From an uncultured Chitinophagaceae bacterium (GTDB lineage: Bacteria; Bacteroidota; Bacteroidia; Chitinophagales; Chitinophagaceae), in contig CAKSVK010000009.1 of the NCBI GenBank assembly GCA_934502905.1, positions 1-39,921 on the forward strand: a stretch of 39,921 nucleotides of DNA, written 5' to 3'. Positions 16,039 to 24,366 of this stretch are shown here, in pieces. A program made the translations under genes and the position numbers. Under the pieces are notes generated by a model, which searched no databases, was not told the origin of the DNA, and saw only the letters and a list, made by a program, of their open reading frames with translations. The number at the start of each line of letters is the position of its first letter. Within the stretch, counting starts at the first letter, position 1.

Positions 16039-16467
16039 ATGCTAAAAAGCACATTTGTTTTCCTGGTATCTCTTGCCATAGCTTTTTCCTCCTGCAATGA
16101 TGGTACTTACCAGAAACCTGACGACGCACTGGAAGCAGGCACCGACTTCATCCGGTTTGCATTGGATGGAGATATCGCAAAAGCAAAAACATTCGTGCTG
16201 CCCGACGCCGATAATGAAAGCCTTTTTAAAGAAGCCGAAAAAAAGATCGCTTCCCGGAGCAAGCAGGAAAAAGATGAATACAGGAACGCCAGTATCCGCA
16301 TCAAAAAAACAGAATCTCTGAATGACAGCACAGTGCTGATCAGCTATTCCAACTCTTATAAAAACAAGGACAACGAGATCAAGCTGGTTAAAACAAACGG
16401 CGAATGGTGGGTAGATTTCAAGTATACCTTTACCGGCGACAACGCGTTGGATCCTCTTCCCGAATAG
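16039..16467 (+). CDS. small lipoprotein (DUF4878-like)
   Basis: A 142-residue lipoprotein: MLKSTFVFLVSLAIAFSSC carries a lipobox ending FSSC before NDG. The mature domain is a small alpha+beta unit: a helix DALEAGTDFIRFALDGDIAKAK, a long charged helix with many Glu and Lys, and strands VLISYSNSYKNKDNEIKLVKTNGEWWVDFKYTF. That ending (KLVK..GEWWVDFK) is what I expect from DUF4878/NTF2-like lipoproteins, which have no assigned activity. The start is set by the lipobox distance and the promoter position. It precedes the pyrophosphatase gene by 29 bp on the same strand. Confidence 0.82.
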   Translation: MLKSTFVFLVSLAIAFSSCNDGTYQKPDDALEAGTDFIRFALDGDIAKAKTFVLPDADNESLFKEAEKKIASRSKQEKDEYRNASIRIKKTESLNDSTVLISYSNSYKNKDNEIKLVKTNGEWWVDFKYTFTGDNALDPLPE

Positions 16468-16496
16468 GTCAATTGGTTACAAGCTAAAATAACAGT

Positions 16497-17042
16497 ATGC
16501 AAACAGTTTTACATCCATGGCATGGAATTGCTACAGGAGAAAATGCTCCCAGAATAGTAAATGCAGTTATAGAGATCCCGCAGGGCTCGCGTCAGAAATA
16601 CGAAATAGACAAGCCTAGCGGTCTGCTGAAGCTGGACAGGGTGATCTACTCCTCTTTCTACTACCCGGTCAATTACGGGTTTATTCCTAAAACATACGGA
16701 GATGATAAGGACCCACTGGACATCCTGGTGATCAGCAGCGTGAGCATTCAGCCGCTCTGCCTGGTAGAAGCCAAGGTGATCGGCGTGATGCAGATGATTG
16801 ACAGCGGTGATGCCGACGATAAGATCATTGCTGTGGGAAATAATGACCCGGGTGTAAACTACATTAATAATATTGAAGAAATGCCCAAGCATTTCTTTAG
16901 TGAGCTCAGGCAGTTTTTTGAAGAGTACAAGAAGCTGGAAAATAAATCTGTAAGCGTAAATGAATTCCAGGATAAAGCAACAGCGCTAAAGATTATCGAG
17001 GAAGCCATGCACTCCTACCAAAAAAGCTTTGGCAACGAGTAA
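16497..17042 (+). CDS. ppa: family I inorganic pyrophosphatase
   Basis: Soluble cytoplasmic enzyme hydrolysing diphosphate to two phosphates, driving biosynthetic reactions. The 181-residue protein has all family I marks: [18 protein letters not shown] near the N-terminus, [22 protein letters not shown] with the metal-binding D-x-D-P-x-D signature, and [19 protein letters not shown]. Length is typical of bacterial PPases. The N-terminal [20 protein letters not shown] is a small extension seen in Bacteroidota copies. Confidence 0.97.
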   Translation: MQTVLHPWHGIATGENAPRIVNAVIEIPQGSRQKYEIDKPSGLLKLDRVIYSSFYYPVNYGFIPKTYGDDKDPLDILVISSVSIQPLCLVEAKVIGVMQMIDSGDADDKIIAVGNNDPGVNYINNIEEMPKHFFSELRQFFEEYKKLENKSVSVNEFQDKATALKIIEEAMHSYQKSFGNE

Positions 17043-17125
17043 CGCTTTGCTTTTTGTTAAAATCCGGCGCTGCTGTATGGAATATTGGAGGAAAAGCATC
17101 TGTATGATAAAGCTATAACGAACGA

Positions 17126-17704
17126 GTGACTTATTCTCAGTTTGACCATATAACGGATGCCGGGCTATTGGATAATTTCTACAGGGATAAGCATAACAAG
17201 TGGCTGGGTGTTTTAATGCAACGGTATACATTGCTGTTATACGGTGTATGCATGAAGTATCTGAAGGATGAGGAGGAAGCTAAGGACGCTGTGCAACAGA
17301 TATTCCTGAAGGCAATTGCCGAATTGCATAAATATCCCGTTACCTATTTTAAAAGCTGGATATATATGATCGCCCGGAATTACTGCCTGATGCAGCTTCG
17401 GGATAAAAGCAAAACACCCGTTCCTGTAACAGAAAAAATGCTGGTGGATACGCCGGGGGAAGAAGACATCCTGATGGCGCAGCACAGAAAAGATGTCACG
17501 CTGGAAATAATGCATGAAGCCCTGAATGAACTGAATGACGAGCAGAAAAAATGTGTGGAAATGTTCTATCTTCAAAAGAAGTCCTACAGTGACATTGCAT
17601 CGCTGACCCGGTATACTTTGCTGCAGGTAAAAAGTTATATACAGAACGGGAAGAGAAACCTGAAAAACCTGGTTGAAAAAAAATTAAATGCCGTAAGCAA
17701 ATAG
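17126..17704 (+). CDS. ECF-type RNA polymerase sigma factor
   Basis: A 192-residue sigma-70 family protein with only regions 2 and 4. Region 2 reads YLKDEEEAKDAVQQIFLKAI then YFKSWIYMIARNYCLMQLR; region 4 reads LNDEQKKCVEMFYLQKKSYSDIA..LLQVKSYIQNGKRNLK. The helix WLGVLMQRYTLLLYGVCMKYL is the region 1.2/2.1 contact. The start is a GTG at 17126, since an in-frame stop is 18 bp upstream and the next Met is deep in region 2. The following gene, 13 bp downstream, encodes a small putative anti-sigma partner, a pairing common in Chitinophagaceae. Target promoters are not visible. Confidence 0.88.
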   Translation: MTYSQFDHITDAGLLDNFYRDKHNKWLGVLMQRYTLLLYGVCMKYLKDEEEAKDAVQQIFLKAIAELHKYPVTYFKSWIYMIARNYCLMQLRDKSKTPVPVTEKMLVDTPGEEDILMAQHRKDVTLEIMHEALNELNDEQKKCVEMFYLQKKSYSDIASLTRYTLLQVKSYIQNGKRNLKNLVEKKLNAVSK

Positions 17705-17717
17705 CGGTATTGTTAAT

Positions 17718-18029
17718 ATGAAGAAGGAATTATTAGACATATTATCCGACGCCAAAGAGATTGACCAGCAAAAGCTGCTGGATTATCTCCAGGACAACGT
17801 GTCTGAGGAAGAGCGTTACGAAATAGAAAAGCTGCTGCTCGACTCTGATTTCGACAATGATGCGGCAGAAGGTCTGGAACAGGTAGGGGATAAAACAAAG
17901 CTGCCGGTCATAATGAATGAGTTAAACCGGCAGCTTGTTAAGAAGTTGTCCAAACGGAGAAGGAAAAACCATCGCCCCATCAATCTGATGATACCTGTTG
18001 TGACCATCATTTGTCTCAATAGCATATAA
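17718..18029 (+). CDS. small anti-sigma-like membrane protein, possibly 3'-truncated
   Basis: A 103-residue protein, MKKELLDILSDAKEID at the N-terminus and an acidic zf-HC2-like helical domain (KLLDYLQDNVSEEERYEIEK), then a Lys/Arg-rich linker KKLSKRRRKNHRP. From recollection, related proteins next to such sigma factors continue into one full membrane helix of about 20 residues. Here the hydrophobic stretch is only LMIPVVTIICL and ends with NSI-stop. The last 108 bp overlap the opposite-strand gene ending at 17922. It may therefore have lost its transmembrane tail. It lies 13 bp after the sigma factor gene and is probably co-transcribed. Confidence 0.65.
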   Translation: MKKELLDILSDAKEIDQQKLLDYLQDNVSEEERYEIEKLLLDSDFDNDAAEGLEQVGDKTKLPVIMNELNRQLVKKLSKRRRKNHRPINLMIPVVTIICLNSI

Positions 18030-18236
18030 TATCGCATTATCATCCGGGTTACTGGCGCCCTCAAAACGGTAAAAATTCGTGATCTTTACATCTCCCGGCT
18101 TATAAAGCTTTTTGGACGAAACCAGTATCATACCGTTATCCGCTGGCTTCAGCTCATCGGTATATCCCTCCCTGACAAGCTTATTGATGCATCCCGACAG
18201 GGTGGTCATTTCATCAGTTTGTGCATTCTTGATCAT
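17922..18236 (-). CDS. small conserved protein resembling Bacteroidota 'phosphoribosylpyrophosphate synthetase'-named family, C-terminus altered
   Basis: From the ATG at 18236 the product is 104 residues. The N-terminal two thirds (MTTLSGCINKLVREGYTDEL, VKITNFYRFEGASNPDDNAILYAIETNDG) match a small Bacteroidota family that databases often call phosphoribosylpyrophosphate synthetase; I know of no evidence for that activity. After ETNDG the expected conserved tail (K-G-x-L-x-x-x-Y-G type) is replaced by HNRYHQIDGAMVFPSPFGQLLNKLPV, which is simply the antisense of the neighbouring anti-sigma gene. This looks like a deletion that removed the true 3' end. A codon 2 upstream is TTG, so I prefer the ATG at 18236. 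Confidence 0.6.
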   Translation of the reverse strand: MIKNAQTDEMTTLSGCINKLVREGYTDELKPADNGMILVSSKKLYKPGDVKITNFYRFEGASNPDDNAILYAIETNDGHNRYHQIDGAMVFPSPFGQLLNKLPV

Positions 18237-18387
18237 AAACAATTCTTTTTAAATGTTCAATGAATAAAGTCAACTGACTATCTATGTAAAAAATCATACC
18301 AACCCCCAGGAGGGAGTCAAAATCAATTTCAAAAACAAGCACCAGGGGAAGACTATAACTTTTCTTTTACAATTTACCGGTCCGGGC

Positions 18388-19269
18388 TCAATCCATGTTC
18401 ATTTTAAACATGCTATCCCTGAATTCTTTGGGGGTCTGCTTCACGATCTGCTTAAAGAAGTTGAAAAAATTTACAGGGTTGTTGTAACCGCAGGCATAAC
18501 AAATATCCTTTATCGTATAATTTTTATTCTGCAGTAGCTTTTTTGCATGTCCTATCCTTATTTCGTTCAGGAAAAGCGTAAATGTTTTTTGTGTTTTTTG
18601 CTTAAAAAACCGGCAAAATGAATTGGGAGTCATATTGCATATACGGGATACCTCATCAAGTGTAATATCCCGGTGAAAATTTTCCAACAGGAATTGATAG
18701 ACCTCGTTGAACCGGTCAATATCATTAAAGTTGAATGATTTTTTGTATCCCACGCTGGCCAATATTTCATATTCCTCTGAGCGTGCCAGGATATCAATGA
18801 TCTGCAGAAAAATGCCCAACCGCAATAAGCCGTCAGATTCGACCAGCTCCCTGAGCTTATCGGTAACAATAATTTTTGTTTGCCCGTAAAAACGCAAGCC
18901 TCTTTCCGCCTTATGAAGAAGATCGTTACACAAATGAATGCTGGCCTCATCATCTGAAACCATATCGGCCAAAGCATCGGGAAAATACAATCCGAATGCC
19001 TGCGTATAAAAATCCGCATTATTATTGTAATAAGCCGCGTCGCATTTCCATAAATGAGGAAGCTCGGGACTCAAAAGAATTATTTCACCCGGGAAAAAAT
19101 TCCCCACATAGTCCCCAATAATTAACTGGCCTCTTCCTTTTTCCACCCAGGTAAGCTCGCATAGCCTGTGGAAATGGAACGGATGATCAAAATGAGGCTT
19201 GCGGATTTTCTTTACCCAAATTTTCTTTTTCCCGATTATGGGAGCATCCACAATTAATTCAGGCTTCAT
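18388..19269 (-). CDS. AraC-family transcriptional regulator with cupin-type sensor domain
   Basis: A 293-residue regulator. Residues about 15-110 form a cupin sensor (HFDHPFHFHRLCELTWVEKGRGQLIIGDY, FFPGEIILLSPELPHLW). Residues about 190-290 hold two helix-turn-helix motifs: ITLDEVSRICNMTPNSFCRFFKQKTQKTF, then YTIKDICYACGYNNPVNFFNFFKQIVKQTPKEFR. Such proteins bind a small molecule in the cupin and activate nearby operons. It is divergently oriented to susC with a 314-bp gap and is the only regulator beside this locus; there is no SusR, HTCS or FecR/ECF pair between it and susC. It is the likely inducer-responsive activator of the downstream locus; the ligand (possibly a 6-deoxyhexose) is inferred. 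Confidence 0.9.
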   Translation of the reverse strand: MKPELIVDAPIIGKKKIWVKKIRKPHFDHPFHFHRLCELTWVEKGRGQLIIGDYVGNFFPGEIILLSPELPHLWKCDAAYYNNNADFYTQAFGLYFPDALADMVSDDEASIHLCNDLLHKAERGLRFYGQTKIIVTDKLRELVESDGLLRLGIFLQIIDILARSEEYEILASVGYKKSFNFNDIDRFNEVYQFLLENFHRDITLDEVSRICNMTPNSFCRFFKQKTQKTFTLFLNEIRIGHAKKLLQNKNYTIKDICYACGYNNPVNFFNFFKQIVKQTPKEFRDSMFKMNMD

Positions 19270-19583
19270 AGTAATCTTTTATTCAGTCAATTCAAAAGCT
19301 GATATTGGATCAGGTCAGGTGGAGATCATCCGGTACAAGTTTGATGTATGAATATAAGAAAACTTATACTATCCGGCAATTTAAATAATTGTGAACGGGC
19401 TACAGGATACCGGTATCCGGGCTATTGTATTAACATAGTATAATGGTCAGGTAATATTGTTTACTTCCCGCCTCCCGGGATAAAAAACTTTATAAACTCA
19501 CTAAAATGCACAACTCAATTTTTTTTCATTAGAAATAGGTTTGTCTGGATAACCATACTCAGTCACTAAAAAATTAATTCGAT
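19270..19583. other. divergent regulatory region between the araC-type gene and susC
   Basis: This 314-bp AT-rich stretch has no open frame of note. It contains the susC -7 element near its right end, short palindromic pieces such as CTTCCCGCCTCCCGGGATA (around 19461-19480), and A/T-rich blocks where an AraC-type activator could bind. No clear operator repeat could be picked out by eye. Confidence 0.6.
19536..19543 (+). promoter_or_regulatory. -7 promoter element of the susC operon
   Basis: TAGGTTTG is an exact TAnnTTTG match, 40 bp before the susC ATG. The -33 region is a T-run (CAATTTTTTTTC) without a clean TTG, consistent with a promoter needing an activator such as the adjacent AraC-type protein. 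Confidence 0.55.
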
Positions 19584-22500
19584 ATGCTTGCGACCAAAGC
19601 TTATCTGCACTGCAGGAAAATCAGGCGATTTATTACCTCGCCTGTCCGCTGCTTATTATTATTATTTCTTTTATCGGCCTTTTTTTGGCAAAATGCCCTG
19701 GCAGGCGACCATCCCCTGACATTCAAAATGATTTCCGGCGTTGTTACGGATGCAAGCAACAACCCTGTTGTGGGAGCCTCTGTAAAGGTCAGGGGTAAAT
19801 CAGGAGGTACACAAACCGATCAGGAAGGTAAGTTTACCATCGATGCCAATGACAACGACATCCTTGAGATCAGCTCTATCGGCTATCTTACCACAGTAGT
19901 AACTGTGGGCGCCGAACTGAATTATAATATAGTGCTGGAACAAGATGTATCAGACCTCGAACAGGTGGTAGTGGTAGGGTATGGTACACAGAAAAAAGTA
20001 AACCTCACCGGTTCGGTAGCGCAGGTAGGCGGTGCAGAACTGACCAAGCGACCTGTTGCCAACATACAAAACCTGCTGCAGGGTAAAGTTTCCGGGTTGC
20101 AGGTTACTCAGGGATCCGGAAAACCAGGTTCGGATGCCGCTCAATTACGTATACGAGGCGTAGGCTCATTCAACGCCGGCAGCGAACCGTTGGTTTTAAT
20201 TGATGGAGTCAGGGGGGATATGATGGCCTTAAACCCCGATGATATTGAATCCGTTTCGGTTTTAAAAGACGCCGCATCCGCGGCCATTTACGGTGCCCGG
20301 GCTGCTAACGGGGTGATCCTGGTTACAACAAAACGGGGACGCTCCCGGGATGCAAGCATCCAATATCACGGAAATTTCCAGGTGCAGCAGGCAACAAGAC
20401 TGCCTGAACTGCTTACCAATTCTGCAGATTATATGATGTACTGGAACCAGGCCAACGAGCGTAGCGGTATTGTACCGTACTTCTCACAGGCTACCATTGA
20501 TGCGTTCCGTAACTCTAACGACCCGGCAAAATACCCAAACTTCGATTGGGTAGATCATGTTTTCAATACAGCCCTTGCTCATAACCATCATTTATCGGTT
20601 AGCGGAGGTAATGAAAAAACAACCTTCAACCTGGGTCTCGGTTATCTTGACCAGGGAGGAATTGTAAGCATCTACGGTCTCAAAAAATACAACCTGCTGT
20701 TTTCCGTGGATAGCAAAGTCAAAAACTGGCTTACTATCGGTGGAAATGTGCAATTGACCAAACGCGACATTCAGGAAGATAATTTTGGCGACAATGATTA
20801 CGTAATGAGCGCCTATTCAGGCCCCAATTATACGCCTACCATGACACTGCCTGACGGTTCAACCGGGTATGTAGCCAGGTACAGCGCTGACATCGGCGAA
20901 TGGACCGTAAGAAATCCGGATGCATTAATCGCAAGCGGCTTCAGGAACATTAATTTATACAACATCAGACCTCAGCTGTATACAGATGTAAAGCTCACAA
21001 AAGATCTTATATGGCAAACAAAGGTCGGCATCGGGTACAACACAGAATTTAACAAGCGTTTTGAGCATCCTGTGGACAATTATTATTTTGATGACGGCAG
21101 CTATGCGCACAATAACTCCGTGTGGCAACAGGGTGTAAGGGACCTGATGTCACAAACGCTTGAAACGACTTTGTATTCTACACTTAACTATAAAAAGTCG
21201 TTCGGAAGCCATGATCTGAATATACTGGCGGGTTACAACCAGGAGACAAACTACTACAGGGAATTGCGGGGATCGAAGCTGACGTTTCCAACGAATACTA
21301 TCTCTGAGCTGGACGGCGGAAATGACCTTGGACAAACTGCTGCAGGTACGGCACAGGAATGGGCTATCCAATCACTTTTCGGACGGTTGATGTACGATTT
21401 TAAAGGAAAGTATTTGTTTGAAGCCAACGCCCGTTATGATGGCACATCCCGGTTTGCACGCGGAAACCGTTGGGGATTGTTTCCCTCATTATCAGCCGGA
21501 TGGAGGATTTCTGAGGAATCATTCCTGCGGGATGTTACCTGGCTGGATAATTTAAAATTGAGAGCATCCTGGGGACGGCTGGGTAATCAAAACATTACCC
21601 GCCTGGTAGGTAAAAGTCCTGTCCGTGCGCCCTACCCGTACCAGGATTTATTATTCAACACATCTTATCCTTTCAGTGGTTTGATGCCTGGTGTACAATT
21701 GATAGATCTTGTTGACCCTTCACTGAAATGGGAAACAACGACCGTTACTGATTTCGGAATTGATCTGAGCATTAAAAACGGGTTGTTCTATCTGACCGCA
21801 GATTGGTTTAATAAGGTAACAAAAGATATTCTTTTTACCATACCCATTCCGGCAAGCATAGGCCTGGGCTCTCCAAACATTAATTTTGCAAAGATGAGAA
21901 ACCGGGGCTGGGAGTTTGAAGTAGGACACCGAAATAATATTGGTACGGTTAATTATGATGTTAATTTCAATTTTTCCACCTTTAAAAATGAAGTGCTCTA
22001 CGTAAACAGCACTACGTATACAGGGAATAAAATAGTAAAAATCGGATTGCCTTTTGAATCATATTACCTGATTCCGTGGGATGGTATTTTCCAAAGCCAG
22101 GATGATATCACTAAATCAGCCGAACATCCGTACAACCCGCAGCCAGGTGACCTGAAATACAAGGACACAAATAATGACGGTGTCATTAATGCTGAAGATC
22201 GTGTTGTCGTAAACGGCGCTTATCCTAAATTCTACTATGGTGGTAGTATCAACCTGAGCTGGAAAGGTTTTGACCTGACTGCCTTTTTCCAGGGTGTGGA
22301 AGGGTTCAAGCACTATATCGGCGGCACGCATATGGCCTGGGGCTTTACTCCTTATACCCAAGGCTCGCCTCCCACAATGGATTTCATTAAAAACATGTGG
22401 ACACCGGAAAACCCGTCTAATACCACCCCGGCCATCTATCATTCACAGTACAGACCCAATACAGGAACCGCCTCCACCTATTGGTTAGTGGACGCTTCCT

Positions 22501-22718
22501 ACCTGAGATTAAAGAACCTGGCAATTGGATATACTTTCCAACGCGGGCTGGTAGAAAGAATAGGACTGAAAGGATTAAGACTATATGCTTCCGGGGATAA
22601 CCTGATTACGATCACGGATTATCCGGGAGCGGATCCGGAAAGGTCTTGTACGGGATGCCGTTTCAGTGTTTATCCACAAGTAACCACCTATGCCGTGGGA
22701 GTAAAAGCCACACTTTAA
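19584..22718 (+). CDS. SusC/RagA-type TonB-dependent outer-membrane glycan importer
   Basis: A 1044-residue outer-membrane protein. A long basic N-terminus leads to a signal peptide (LLLLFLLSAFFWQNALAGDH). Next is a CarboxypepD_reg-like domain (ISGVVTDASNNPVVGASVKV ... LEISSIGYLTTVV), the SusC-specific LEQVVVVGYGTQKKVNLTGS TonB box/plug start, a plug (IRGVGSFNAGSEPLVLIDGV, ASAAIYGARAANGVILVTTK), and a 22-strand barrel ending AVGVKATL. It imports oligosaccharides using TonB energy with the SusD lid encoded 11 bp downstream. The glycan is not visible here; fucosidase-type genes downstream suggest a fucosylated or 6-deoxyhexose glycan. Full length, no frameshift. Confidence 0.96.
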   Translation: MLATKAYLHCRKIRRFITSPVRCLLLLFLLSAFFWQNALAGDHPLTFKMISGVVTDASNNPVVGASVKVRGKSGGTQTDQEGKFTIDANDNDILEISSIGYLTTVVTVGAELNYNIVLEQDVSDLEQVVVVGYGTQKKVNLTGSVAQVGGAELTKRPVANIQNLLQGKVSGLQVTQGSGKPGSDAAQLRIRGVGSFNAGSEPLVLIDGVRGDMMALNPDDIESVSVLKDAASAAIYGARAANGVILVTTKRGRSRDASIQYHGNFQVQQATRLPELLTNSADYMMYWNQANERSGIVPYFSQATIDAFRNSNDPAKYPNFDWVDHVFNTALAHNHHLSVSGGNEKTTFNLGLGYLDQGGIVSIYGLKKYNLLFSVDSKVKNWLTIGGNVQLTKRDIQEDNFGDNDYVMSAYSGPNYTPTMTLPDGSTGYVARYSADIGEWTVRNPDALIASGFRNINLYNIRPQLYTDVKLTKDLIWQTKVGIGYNTEFNKRFEHPVDNYYFDDGSYAHNNSVWQQGVRDLMSQTLETTLYSTLNYKKSFGSHDLNILAGYNQETNYYRELRGSKLTFPTNTISELDGGNDLGQTAAGTAQEWAIQSLFGRLMYDFKGKYLFEANARYDGTSRFARGNRWGLFPSLSAGWRISEESFLRDVTWLDNLKLRASWGRLGNQNITRLVGKSPVRAPYPYQDLLFNTSYPFSGLMPGVQLIDLVDPSLKWETTTVTDFGIDLSIKNGLFYLTADWFNKVTKDILFTIPIPASIGLGSPNINFAKMRNRGWEFEVGHRNNIGTVNYDVNFNFSTFKNEVLYVNSTTYTGNKIVKIGLPFESYYLIPWDGIFQSQDDITKSAEHPYNPQPGDLKYKDTNNDGVINAEDRVVVNGAYPKFYYGGSINLSWKGFDLTAFFQGVEGFKHYIGGTHMAWGFTPYTQGSPPTMDFIKNMWTPENPSNTTPAIYHSQYRPNTGTASTYWLVDASYLRLKNLAIGYTFQRGLVERIGLKGLRLYASGDNLITITDYPGADPERSCTGCRFSVYPQVTTYAVGVKATL

Positions 22719-22729
22719 AAGATTCTATC

Positions 22730-24232
22730 ATGAAAAGATACTTTAATAATACTATTATAGCATTTGCGCTTCTTGCATCGTTAGGTTCCTGTTCAAAATT
22801 CCTTGACAGAGGTCCTATGGATCAGATTTCCAGTGCATCATTCTGGACCAGTCAAAGTGAAGTTGAAATGGCTTTGGCCGGCGTCTATGCCCGCCTCTTA
22901 TTAAACGGATCCTTTGACCATAATACTATGTTCTGGGATGTTATGGGCGGCGATTTATGCACCAACCAGGGATCGGGGGTCATTCCCCTGGCACAGGGAT
23001 TAATTGAACCCAATTCCGGCAGCCTGGTAGGTTCAGTTTTTGCTGAATGTTACAGGGGAGTGAGCTCCGCCAATTTTTTTATGGACAATGTAGACAGGGC
23101 ACCCATTTCTGAGGAACTGAAAAACGTATATAAAGGCGAAGCGCTGTTTCTCAGAGCCTTGTTTTATTTTACACTGGTTGAATTCTATGGCGGCGTTCCC
23201 CTATATACCCATCTAGTGACCATAGACGAAGCAAAGGTAAAACAAAGCAGTAAAGCTGAGGTGGTTACACAGATCCTGGCCGACCTGGAAGTAGCTATAA
23301 ATAACTTACCCAATACACCCTACAACGGGCATGCTGTAAAAGGCTCTGCCCTGGCATTAAAAGCAAAAGTGCTGCTGCACAATGAGCAATGGGGTCCCGC
23401 CGCAGCGGCAGCTAAGCAGGTAATTGATGACGGACACTTCAGCCTGTTCGACAATTACCGCACAATGTTCCTGGCGACAGGACAAAGCGGCAATCCGGAG
23501 ATCATGTTTTCTGCACAGTACCTCAACCCCGACCGCTCTGCCACAGGTCCGGATATCCAGTTTGCATGGCACGGCACCATCAATCCCCGCTCTGAGCTGG
23601 TGGCTGCATATGAATGCACCGATGGGTTGCCTATTACCACTTCACCTTTATACAATCCGTCTAACTGGAAGGCAAACCGCGATCCGAGGCTGCTGCTGAC
23701 CATCAAAGGTTTTGATGACAAGGTGATCAACTCTTCTGGCGTAGAAATGGGCTTCAATTATAATGCTCCCTCCGGCACAGGTTATATGCCCGTAAAAGGA
23801 TTGAACTGGGATGCATTGCCGGTAGACTACAGCACCCGGAGCGAGCAGGACTGGATACTGTTGCGCTACGCGGAATTGCTACTTATATATGCCGAGGCAA
23901 AAAATGAAGACAGTGGTCCGGACCAAAGCATTTACGATGCCATTAACCAGATCAGGGCCAGACCGGGCATCAACATGCCCCCGATACCCACCGGACTTTC
24001 CAAAGACCAGATGCGGGAGCGTATCCGCCAGGAAAGAAGAGTGGAGCTGGCGCTGGAAGGAAAACGTTACTGGGATATAAAGCGTTGGAAAACGGCAGAA
24101 ACATATATTCCCACACTGGTGGATCCCGGTGGAGCACAACGCAAATTTGATCCGTCAAAACATTATGTATTTCCTTTCCCGCAAAACGAAATGGATACAA
24201 ATCCGAACCTTGAGCAAAACCCTAATTACTAA
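22730..24232 (+). CDS. SusD/RagB-type glycan-binding surface lipoprotein
   Basis: A 500-residue lipoprotein, signal IIAFALLASLGSC with the acylated Cys before SKFLDRGPMDQ. The family marks are clear: QISSASFWTSQSEVEMALAGVYA, the TPR-like helices (EALFLRALFYFTLVEFYGGVPLYT) and the C-terminal RIRQERRVELALEGKRYWDIKRWK. SusD forms the hinged lid on SusC and binds the oligosaccharide at the surface. I start at 22730 because the lipobox follows immediately; earlier in-frame codons lie inside susC. It is followed by a terminator-like hairpin (24261-24305), so the pair may be made at higher level than the downstream enzymes. Confidence 0.96.
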   Translation: MKRYFNNTIIAFALLASLGSCSKFLDRGPMDQISSASFWTSQSEVEMALAGVYARLLLNGSFDHNTMFWDVMGGDLCTNQGSGVIPLAQGLIEPNSGSLVGSVFAECYRGVSSANFFMDNVDRAPISEELKNVYKGEALFLRALFYFTLVEFYGGVPLYTHLVTIDEAKVKQSSKAEVVTQILADLEVAINNLPNTPYNGHAVKGSALALKAKVLLHNEQWGPAAAAAKQVIDDGHFSLFDNYRTMFLATGQSGNPEIMFSAQYLNPDRSATGPDIQFAWHGTINPRSELVAAYECTDGLPITTSPLYNPSNWKANRDPRLLLTIKGFDDKVINSSGVEMGFNYNAPSGTGYMPVKGLNWDALPVDYSTRSEQDWILLRYAELLLIYAEAKNEDSGPDQSIYDAINQIRARPGINMPPIPTGLSKDQMRERIRQERRVELALEGKRYWDIKRWKTAETYIPTLVDPGGAQRKFDPSKHYVFPFPQNEMDTNPNLEQNPNY

Positions 24233-24260
24233 ACCGTTTTCATAGCAACAGTTGGTTTCA

Positions 24261-24305
24261 ATGGCGGCTTTGATAGCACCACAGCTAAAGGGCTGCCATT
24301 TTTTT
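24261..24305 (+). terminator. terminator-like hairpin after susD
   Basis: ATGGCGGCTTT (24261-24271) pairs with AAAGGGCTGCCAT (about 24287-24299) with one small bulge, followed by TTTTTTT. It lies 28 bp after the susD stop and 60 bp before the next ATG. It may act as a leaky terminator that sets a step-down in expression between susCD and the enzyme genes. Confidence 0.7.
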
Positions 24306-24366
24306 CAACTATCCCTGTTCCATAAACCGGCTATACCGGACACTACATGATCATAAAAAAACAAGC

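Noticed and set aside
17126..18029. Sigma/anti-sigma pair as the FecR-type regulator of susC
   Set aside because: It lies beyond the divergent AraC-type gene, the partner is not FecR-like, and susC lacks an evident N-terminal signalling domain.
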